A DNA stretch of 64,000 nt from Bradysia coprophila (Eukaryota > Arthropoda > Insecta > Diptera > Sciaridae): positions 310,001-374,000 of the forward strand of contig NW_023503464.1 in assembly GCF_014529535.1 (NCBI RefSeq), given 5' to 3'. Shown piece by piece: positions 22,364 through 31,600 of this stretch. How positions within the stretch are numbered: the stretch's first letter is position 1; each line of letters starts with the position of its first letter. The translations under genes and the position numbers were made by a program. The notes under the pieces were generated by a model. The model ran no database searches, had not been told where the DNA came from, and was given only the letters and a program-made list of their open reading frames with translations.

Positions 22364-23912
22364 AAAAGAGGTTCCTAGCGTACGCTGAAATTGTAGCATA
22401 CATTTGTGAGTTTCGAAATTTTTGATCGCTGATATCTTTTTACGAGAGCCCTTTTTGAAAAATGTACGACTACATTTTCGAGTAAAAATATGTCAGCTTC
22501 GTGCATGGAAATAATGCGGTATCCTGGTATCCTAGATACCGGGGAGTCGTCGGGGCGAAGAATTGGATACTGGGAAATTTAGCCTTCACCGAAGGCGATT
22601 TCCTTTTTTTTACTGTAAAAATTAGACCAGGAAATGTTTATCAGCGGTAAATATCTATAAGCAGGAAGAATTCAGAACTAACCGGGAAATAGCTGTCACC
22701 GGGAAAACGGAAACAGCTATCACATGAAAGAACTCACACCGGGGGATATCTCTCAGCGGGAAGTTCTCACTGGGAAATATCTATCAACGGGAAGAATTCA
22801 GAACTAACCGGAAAATAGCTGTCACTGGGAAGAACTCACCGGGAAATTTTATCAGCTCGAAGAACCTATCGAGAAGTTTCTACCGACGGGGATGAACTTA
22901 TTGGGAAGTTTCTGTTAGCGATAATTCTATCAGCGAGATTTTTTTTTCTTGTCAGTGTTCAGCGGGAAGTCTTTATCATTAGGAAGTACTCAACTGGAAG
23001 TTTTTATTAGTGGGAAGAACTTATCGAGAAGATTCTACCAACGGGAAGAACTCATTGGGAAGTTTCTAACAGGTGGAATTCTATCAGCCGGAATTTTTAT
23101 TTTGTTAGAGGACAGTGTTAAGTCTCTATCAGCGGGAAGTACACCTCGGGAAATTTTTATCAGCGGGAAGAGTTTATCAAGAAGTTTTCGTCACCATCCC
23201 GATCCCGATGAATTATTCTCTTCAACGAACTAAACTTTTGATGAGTTACTACTTCTGGTGAAACAGTTCCTAATAGGGTGCATAGACCTAAGAATTTAAA
23301 AACTTCGTCTGCGGCGCTTTTGCTCAAATTAAAGTTTCATTTAGAATTTTGAGTTTGTACAGTTTCAAAGAATGGTACCATTTTTGCATTATCAAAAGTC
23401 AATCTTCAAAAAATTTCACTCGCTCCGCTCGCGACTTACTTTTTTTTATTTAAGGCAGAATTTTGGAAAGGTTGTTATGCCCAACATATCTGTCAGATTA
23501 CACCATAAGATAATTTCCCAATGAGTTTATATCTGTTTTATCAAAGGATGGACTCTAGCAGTTAGCATCTTTACAAACATTCTCTTCTACATATTGATGA
23601 GTGAAAATTCATACAGAAGAAAGTTACGAAAAGGTTTCAGCATTGTAAAAACTAATGTCAGACTTAAATCTGCACAAAAAGACTAGAAAGGGCTTGGGAA
23701 ATAATATTCGCGCCACCGGGAAGTAAATTGCGACCCACCGGGAAATTTTTGTCAAAATTTTCGGATACCGGGAAGTTTTGACTTGGTTACCTGGAAGAAA
23801 ACATTATTTCCATGCACGGTCAGCTTTGAATAAAAAATAAAATTGTCTGTGAAAGTTTCATGTGCTTTGAGAAAACTGTACCGATGCCCCAAATTTGCAT
23901 CAAAGGTACACT
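22364..23912. mobile_element. TTAA foldback element, copy 2, interrupted
   Basis: The left part 22364-22499 (GAGGTTCCTAGCGTACGCTG through TATGTCAGCTT) continues at 23819-23912 (GTCAGCTTTGAATAAAAAAT through CATCAAAGGTACACTT). It matches the left half of the intact element at 44900-45302. The right arm is missing beyond 23913. The interruption is the element at 22500-23818. Confidence 0.8.
22500..23818. mobile_element. Nested non-autonomous DNA transposon, GGGAAG-rich
   Basis: A perfect 17-bp terminal inverted repeat (CGTGCATGGAAATAATG) bounds 1319 bp. An exact 8-bp direct repeat, GTCAGCTT, flanks it at 22492-22499 and 23819-23826. The interior is dominated by GGGAAGAACTCATCGGGAAG-like units of about 35 bp (22620-23220), with no transposase frame. 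An 8-bp duplication points to hAT, P or Merlin; the terminal bases do not decide. The intact foldback at 44900 shows the pre-insertion sequence with one GTCAGCTT, so both ends are certain. Confidence 0.88.
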
Positions 23913-26784
23913 TAAGAAATGCGGGAATGCGCTTTTATACTTACGTAACAGTCTTAAAGAAAGGTACCTTCCACTCAAATGGCATGTCGATAAAAAAGAA
24001 ATTAGGACAAGCCGGTGAAAACTAAGTCGCGTACTTTTGCTGTATTTTTTGAGGAAACATCCTCAATTCACGCCGTCAGTCCACTCAATATTTGAAATTT
24101 TGCAACGGATCGGGGGCGATTTAACGTTCAGGAAAATTTCATGACTGCCAATGTGAAAAAAAAAAATCCAAATGCTTTCGTTGACGTGATCCATTGTTTA
24201 CATTCAATTTGGAACGTATTGATCAAATGATATTGGGAATAATGGACTCATTAATATCCCTTTCATCGATAATACTGTATTTTAACAATAATCACAATCT
24301 TTTTAAGAGAGGAGAAAATTCTTTCAAATCGAAAAATGTGAAAGAGGTTGCATTAGATGGAAATCTCAAAATAATCAGAGGAAAAGTTTGAGCTTTCAAT
24401 TCTTCAATTTCTTCACGCATTTTAGGCCTGGGATGCATAGGAATAAACAATGAAAAGGTAAAAGTTGAAGTAGATATTACGATGGAAAGTCTTCAGTCCC
24501 TTGAGCATAAATTTCAGAATTTTTATCGTAATTTGGGCCCTCGACATGGAAACTTGTTTACGTATCTGTTGTGGACGATTGACTTTAAACACTTTCGATT
24601 GTCGTTCGCACTTACATTCTTTTGTTTTGCTTGTCGAAAGTGACTTGTTACCTCGCTTATTACAGCCCTAGGGATGAGAAGTAAATTGACTTGCAGCTCT
24701 ACCGACCACAACAGATACGGTTAAGGTTCTTGGGTAAAAATTAATATATTTTGTTATGAGTGATGAAAAGTTGCATTTTGTTGTACCGAAAATTTCAGCT
24801 TTCTAAGCTGTTGGTATTTTTCACATTCTAGTGATTCCAGTGATTCTCATCATTCCCTCAATTTTCTAAAATCATCCGTAAGATTTGTTGTATACATACC
24901 TTGTCAAGTACCTAGTGATTAGAATATTTAGAAGACCAGTTTACGCCCGAAGAAGTTGACCACTGCTAGATTACCCTTCGGTGAGCTATTGTCAATTTGA
25001 ATAATGAGTGGTTAAACGAGTAAAACACACATCTGGTTTTGTCTATACTATTATGTATGTATTCGCGTCCATAATACTTTAATTGCTTAATTTTATTGAA
25101 TTTATTTCAGTGTTTTTGTTCACAATCATTCACAATTCTTTAGGTTTACTTTCATTTTTTTATTTATTTGTTTGTTTAAATTAATTTATATAAAGGATTT
25201 TTTTAATGATTGTTTTGATGTTTGTAAATTTGTGAAATTCTGAGTTTAATATTCTTACAAAAAATCGTATCTTATGTAACAAAGCTTTTTTCTTCTCCTT
25301 CTCTCATTAGTTGTATTTTTACCATAATTAATATAGTTCTACCAAAAAAAAAATTGTTAGGACTAAAATCTACCAATAATGAAGTAATAGATGTTTGATG
25401 TTAAAATATAGTTTCATGGGCGGTTGGTTTATGTACAGAAATATAAGTACAGCGACTTCTATCTAACTTCTAACTTATCTCGCTCCCGTTTAATTATTAT
25501 TTTTTGCTTCTTAAAATGTTTCTTTTGTTTATATAAATGTTTTCGTGCTCATCAACTTTATTTTTAATATTTATCCTACCATTATGTTTGTGCATTCAGA
25601 ATTTGAGAGATAAATTTGAGAGTTTTTTTAAAATTTGTAATCAGAAATTTAATAGATTTTGAGGAGGGCCAAGAAACATTTTCCAACCGAATAACAAATT
25701 TGTACAGAGAGACGTAACTCGAAAATATTGCTAGTCCATTTTTTTATAAAATTTAAAAGCTGTACGAAAGAAAAAGAAGAGTTTAAGTTGCTGTAAATAC
25801 AATCTACACTCTGTTTTAAATTAACTTCATCTATCGCTTTTCCAGGGAACCCAGGGGAGTCACGAGTGATATTAGTGAAACGGAAGCTATAATAAAAACA
25901 TGAAAATACTCACGGTAGGTACAGAGTCTATAAAAATTCAACAGAGCTTACCACCGATTCTTCAATTTAATTGTGGTCTGACAACTCAATTCCGGAAGAA
26001 ATACTTCTTTTATCAAAAAATTCAACTCCATCTTTTCGAATCAATTCCTCAATTTGAGATCAAATCAATTTAATAACCGTAAGAAAGGGTAATCGCTTGT
26101 TGACGCCACAACTGCGCCAAAAATTTGAATATTTTCAACTGACAGTTGGCCAAATAACGTAGGCGTCAGTCGTGTAACAAATGTCAAAACATGTGCGTTA
26201 AAATAGCCCGCGTGCGTTTTTTTTTTTTAAATCTCTGTAAGTTGACGATGTAAGTGCGCCAAGAATAAAATAAATTGACGGATGGATCTAATAATTATTT
26301 AAGATTCAGAACACGTTACAAATCCATTTGACCTGAGCCTAAAAACGCGATTAGCCTAGTAATAACTGCAACCGACTTGGTCCGACATGTAGTTGCAATC
26401 TGAAAATCGTAAACAGTTCAGGCGGGTTACCCGAAAATTTGCAAGAATTTTTAGAAGTCTCAACAATCAATTTAATGAAAATATTCCCTGGGCTTCATAT
26501 TTACTAAAATAAACAGAATAATAATAGCGTTCATCAAAGGCGTTACGTTCCGCATGGAATAGTAATCGAAATCTGTGACAACTGCAATATTTTCGAGCGT
26601 AATTTGTTAGATAAATCTTTCCTAATAATTTCTACTAACTAAATCAATGAAAAAACAACGTCAGAGCTATGGTAAAATTTCCGCCAACAACTTCTCATAC
26701 TGAACAAAGAAAACGTGATTCTAAAGGCATTTAAATTTTAAAATTATTTTGTAACCTCGAGGGTAATCAAAAAGGTAATTAGGG

Positions 26785-26965
26785 TTTGAATATTCTGACC
26801 TGACCAATTCTTCAACCATACTACTGTCAGTAATATTCTTTGAAAAGAAAGTTTCAGCTGTGGAACTTGAATCAACCTGAACCCGAAATTTTAATTTCAG
26901 ATCTGGTAACTTCAGGTTCAGGCTAACCTGGAATGTTCAGTTTGCAAATATTCTGGTTGACCTGA
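26785..26965. repeat. Degenerate CCTGA/TCAGG word repeat, locus 4
   Basis: Scattered GACCTGACC, CAACCTGAACCC and CAGGTTCAGGCTAACCTG words, the weakest of the four loci with this vocabulary. Confidence 0.4.
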
Positions 26966-27062
26966 ACTTTGAAAAAGACCATAGCGCCCTTATAGCGAAC
27001 TCTAACTGTAATTAAAGAATGCGTGAAGAGCATTATACCCATAACTATTCAGAATGTTGGTG

Positions 27063-27256
27063 CTGTTCAAGGCTTGTATACTTTGTCAAGGTCACGCAGA
27101 TGCAGATACGCCATACGCGGGTTTCAAACCCCGTTTCAAACAAAAAATCGCCATACAAATTCAAGTTTGGTGAATTTGGTTTGTATGGTAAAGGTGTATC
27201 TAATAAAATGGCGATCTGCGTGACCTCCCCAAAGTATACAGCCTTGAGTGCTGTTG
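27063..27256. repeat. Inverted repeat with CTCCCCAA arm
   Basis: The left arm GTTCAAGGCTTGTATACTTT...GTCACGCAGATGC pairs with GATCTGCGTGACC...AAGTATACAGCCTTGAGTGC. The right-arm sequence recurs at 44838-44875 (CTGCGAGACCTCCCCAACGC) and in part at 49427-49455, so it belongs to a dispersed family. The inner arms also pair (GGGTTTCAAACCCCG). Confidence 0.6.
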
Positions 27257-27684
27257 ATAATGTACTCTAGTAATAGACTGCTGTTCATCTGTTAATTACA
27301 ATTAATTACAACTTCACCAAAAAGAAACCGATAAGCTTTGCACTGTAGCGTTTCACTTTATAGCAAAATCAAGATCAAAATATGATTGGAAAACAATTGA
27401 AGTAAAAGATTTAGTATCGAGAGATATTTAAAACAAAAGAAGTAGCAGATTGTGGATGGCGGATCACAGGGTAACCGTTTGTAAAAAAAAGTTAAAAGCG
27501 CTAAAAGCCTCGCTTCGTTAAACGTTAGCTAGGCTGCAGTAAGCTTAGTTAGGTTTATACTGGAATCGTGTATTCTGTCTAACTGTTTCGAACTGGGAGC
27601 GGATCAAAATGACTTTTTCTCATCAACTGAAAAGCTGTTCGTGACAATGGCAAAGGGACTACGTACGTCGGTACTACTAATAGC

Positions 27685-27715
27685 TATATATTTTCATATC
27701 TGGCAATTCAGTTCA
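27685..27715 (+). promoter_or_regulatory. TATA box and initiator of a candidate small gene
   Basis: TATATA at 27685-27690 lies 30 bp before an arthropod-type initiator, TTCAGTTAG, with the presumed start A at 27715. A second TTCAGTT lies 5 bp upstream. An ATG follows 17 bp downstream. The geometry is canonical for an RNA polymerase II core promoter, but in AT-rich DNA chance is not excluded. Confidence 0.4.
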
Positions 27716-27731
27716 GTTAGTTGAACAAAAA

Positions 27732-27923
27732 ATGAATTTTGAAATCCCGTCATCACCAAACTTACTTACACATGTGGGTAATTGTGGCGCTGATTTGAAT
27801 CATACCACCAGTGCTTTTGAAATGAGCATGGACTTTTTTTATTTAGAGCACACTTCTCCCTCTGCAACACTGACCACAGAGGGCGAATCAGCTTTATTTT
27901 TAAGTACCCCTGAGTGCCTGTAG
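27732..27923 (+). CDS. Candidate 63-aa single-exon protein, unknown
   Basis: The ORF begins with ATG in a favourable context (ACAAAAAATG) and follows a TATA/initiator pair. The product starts MNFEIPSSPNLLTHVGNCG and ends TEGESALFLSTPECL. It is acidic and Ser/Thr-rich, without signal peptide or membrane segment. I do not recognise it. Its length and position recall the short intronless regulatory genes of Diptera such as the Bearded group, but it lacks their basic amphipathic helix, so this is only analogy. Composition is less AT-biased than the surroundings, which favours coding. It could equally be a chance frame. Confidence 0.35.
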   Translation: MNFEIPSSPNLLTHVGNCGADLNHTTSAFEMSMDFFYLEHTSPSATLTTEGESALFLSTPECL

Positions 27924-28430
27924 ACTAATTTCCGTACACAGTAATCAAAAATCGTACATGTAGCTAGATCTAGATCCGATCGATCTACCAAACTAGATTA
28001 TCAAGCAATAAATTCCAAATTTGACTAAACTATAAAATTATTATTTTTTACAATTTTGTCTTAAGTAAACACTTAATGGCTAAAATGTGTAGTACAAGCT
28101 AATGTACTGTATCTAGAAAGTTAATTATAAATTCTACTTGACTCATCTATTATGTTAAATAAAACGAAAAGCATCACTGAAACTCAGGACCAAAAAGAAC
28201 GTAATTACAAATTAGTAGCTGAGTAGCTGTAAAAATTTCACAGACGTGTCGTTCGATTGTAGCAGCTAAAATGGGAATACATGGGGAGAGAAAAGAAATT
28301 TAAATTTTTTAAACGCTAAAATTAAGTCAAATTCATTACAGCTAAATGACATTTAAAAATGGAGAAATTAAACCAATTTTGATGACAATCTACTACTTCA
28401 GTGCCCCACGGTTCAGTTCTTCGTAAGACC

Positions 28431-28596
28431 ACAGTTTAAAACCTATGCCAAATTGTTACATTACCCGATACGAAAACCATTATTTATTATATGGCTTTGG
28501 TTATCTAGCCCTAGAAGGGCTAGCAGGTAATCCTATTGTGGCTTAAATATTTCCATTTGCATGAAACAATTTGGCGCAGGTTTCAAACCGTGGCCT
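28431..28596. repeat. Foldback element 3' of the membrane-protein gene
   Basis: The arms CCACAGTTTAAAACCTATGC...CAAATTGTT and AACAATTTGGCGCAGGTTTC...AAACCGTGG pair around a centre that itself contains the hairpin TAGCCCTAGAAGGGCTA. It lies 100-270 bp past the stop codon of the minus-strand gene, so it could be in the 3' untranslated region. Confidence 0.6.
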
Positions 28597-28696
28597 AATG
28601 AGTGAATGAAAGTACCGTGCGTACTGGTCTACGCAACAGTACGACAACAAACAATAAAAAAAACTAGAAAAGTAGCTACGCCCCTACCCTACCCAC

Positions 28697-31600
28697 TCAA
28701 TCGTACATGTCTTTTCTAAGCAAAGTCAAATAAATGTCTCTACCATACCTTTCTAGTAATCGTCGTTTAAGCTCCGGTGGATAGGTGACATAGATATAAT
28801 GTTCACTTTGGCCGACATCATTGAAATCGGGTGCCACATAAAACTCGTCGCCATATGCTCCTTGGCCGGGTTGACCGCCAGATGTGGATGGAACTTGTTG
28901 CACGCCAGGAACTATATGTGGATGAATGTGCTGTTGATGTTGTGGTTGCGGCAGATGATAGTTGGCACTACCAGGCATCGTATTCAAACGATGGTGGGTC
29001 GGACTGAGATGCGATGGATTGGGACCGACAGTTTGGAAATTTAAATGATCGTCCGAGCTGGGGATATAGAGAATTGGTCGGATGAGTTTCGGTTTTTGAT
29101 GGACAGTTTGCGTGTCGTTGATTTACTCGAATAAAATCCAAATGATGTAGTAACAGAAACAGACACCTAAAGACAACACCATGACTAGTACGAAAACAAG
29201 ACCCCAGGGGAAAGCTCGTTGTTCAATTGGACCATCTTCCCAATATCGTTCACATGTCAGATACCAACACACTGCTCGATTAAGTTCGTCTAAAATTTGT
29301 GTGAAATTTGGTGAGTTCACCAAGGTGAACGATGCGTTAGTGATCACTACAAAAGCCCATACCTTCCATATTTTTAAAATCCTCATCCGACAACTGAGCC
29401 AACAATCCAACGATACAATTGCGGACCAAAATTTCGCATCGCGTTTTCAATTGCTCCAAATCCTCCGACTTGCAGTTGGCCTTCATTTTCTGTAGCTCAG
29501 CTATTCGTTGTTGCTTTCTATCGACCGGTGGTAAGGATGAATCTACCAAATTTTCGCAGGTAGATGTGGTATTTGAATCCGTTTCTTCGCCATCTTCGTC
29601 ACTTTTCTCATCGTCATCTTCTTCCTCTTCCTCGACGGTCGCTTCGAATAAAAGCCCAGAATTTTATCAAAATCAATTCAAAAAGCGAACGAAGTATCGG
29701 TCAATGACAAACCTTTCGATTTTTTCTTTTTCACCCCATTGGCTTTGTTGTCACAATCGTCTTCAGTTGGTGTATCTACTTTGTTGGTTTTGAATGGTAA
29801 TACAGAAGGTATAAAATTGTTTCTACTGAAAAAGAAAATCAAAATTTTACACCGAAAATCGGTTGCAATACGTTTCGGAAACCCAAAAAAAAAGTCATGC
29901 CAAACCTAGCAGGTAATTTGGCTAAGTCTTTTGGTCCGGTTGGTTGCAATGCAGTTCGGTAGGATGTTGCCTCGCGCCATATCTCTATGTCCGTTGTCAT
30001 AGTTGAATCACCGAACGTCGAATCCTTCGAGACCAACACATCACATCGCATAATATCACAATAATCAGACAAGCAAACTGCGTCTTCGGCCTGAGATGGG
30101 AAAAAAAAACTTTGACTGAGCAGAATCATGTAATCGGATTTAAACGAAGAACAATGATTAGGTAACGAGTAATTTCGCGCCGCGCGAGATTACACATATT
30201 ATAGTGGAATTTCGCGCCCATACATTTTTCAATGGCTAACTTGATTTAGAGAATTTTTACGAGTACCTGGCGATAAATTGGCGGTAGATTCAGTTGAGTA
30301 TCAGGCACATAAATTTTGGAGATGCGAATTTTATTCTAACACCCTAGAGCTTTCTATCAGGGATTTTCCTTTTACAAAACGTTAGGATACCGGTATCCCA
30401 ACTGAGATACACGTATTTTGTATCAAGGATACCGGTATCCTTACTCAGAAAAAGTGGATTTTCCTTTTACAAAATGTTAGGATGTCTGCATCGCAACTGA
30501 GACGTTGCGAGATTCCTACCAGCAAGAAATTCCTTATGGGCGCGAAATTACACTAATAAAGTAGGAATTTCGCGTGGCGCGAGATTCCTACTTTAATAGT
30601 GTAATTTCGCGCCCATACGGCGCGAAATTACTACTAGCCAATGATTATCAGAGTGGAGACGGGCTGTTTGGAGTCATTTAGGACCAACATTCATTGTCGT
30701 TTTATAAAAGGGACATGTTTGTCTATTTGCACAGCCCTAGGGCTCCATGGAGCAGTGCTATGCTATTTGTCAAGCCAAATCATTAAATCTGATACTGCTT
30801 TTGTTTAAAGTTTAAATTAACGTAGAGTGTTTGATGCAAAATCTTTTACTTCATCATTTCCAACAAACATTTCGCTATTTATAAGACCACATTCACCAGC
30901 AGAACTCAATGCTTATTTCTGCCGTAGCTGTCGATAACAGATGATCATTATCCTTTTCCTAAAAATTTATTTTCAGAGCAACATTTAAATATTTACCATG
31001 TTTATACTGCTTGTATGCCGACGCTCGAAGTGTCTGTCCAAATGTTTCTCTTCGTAGAAACTTTTCCCGCAAAATCCACAGGTCCTTTTTAAAACAATTT
31101 TTTTTATTAAAATTTGTATTGAGACAGAGGAGCTATGGATGCTTCACAGAAAAGTCTACATCAGTTTTATTGAATATTCGATGAGGTCAGCAAGCAACTT
31201 ATAAAAATTTAAGCTGGTCAAACAAATCTATTTTTAAGTATTCCAAGCTCACACATATGTAGTCAATATTGCGGTTTTACATTTTTAGAAATGGTTTCTG
31301 GTGAAAAATATCGAAAATATAACACAAAATGCTCAAATGTAGGCTATAATTGCATCTAAGCAACCATTGATATTAAAACATGCAAAATAAATGTAAGGCG
31401 TAAAAAGAGGCATCGATGCGTTCCTGAAAAGCATATATTTGGGCGTTTTTTAATACTGGATTATAGTTTACTTTTGATGATATCTTTCCACCAGAATCCT
31501 TTTTCAAAAATACAGGACTGCAATAACAACCACGAAAGTGTTACCTTTCAACAGAAAATAGATTTCTCATCCACTAGCGAGGGAAAATGGACTTTCCGTC

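Larger units (their letters stand above)
23913..27684. other. Gene-free AT-rich stretch
   Basis: No gene is supported. 25080-25860 is strongly AT-rich, with homopolymer runs and no frame. CCTGA-type words occur at 26785-26965 and an inverted repeat at 27063-27256. Otherwise I see nothing identifiable. Confidence 0.55.

Noticed and set aside
22949..23233. 94-codon Ser/Gly-rich frame
   Set aside because: It lies wholly within the GGGAAG tandem repeats of the nested transposon.
27110..27150. tRNA-like TGGGTTTCAAACCCCG segment
   Set aside because: The stem belongs to the larger inverted repeat 27063-27256 and no cloverleaf can be drawn around it.
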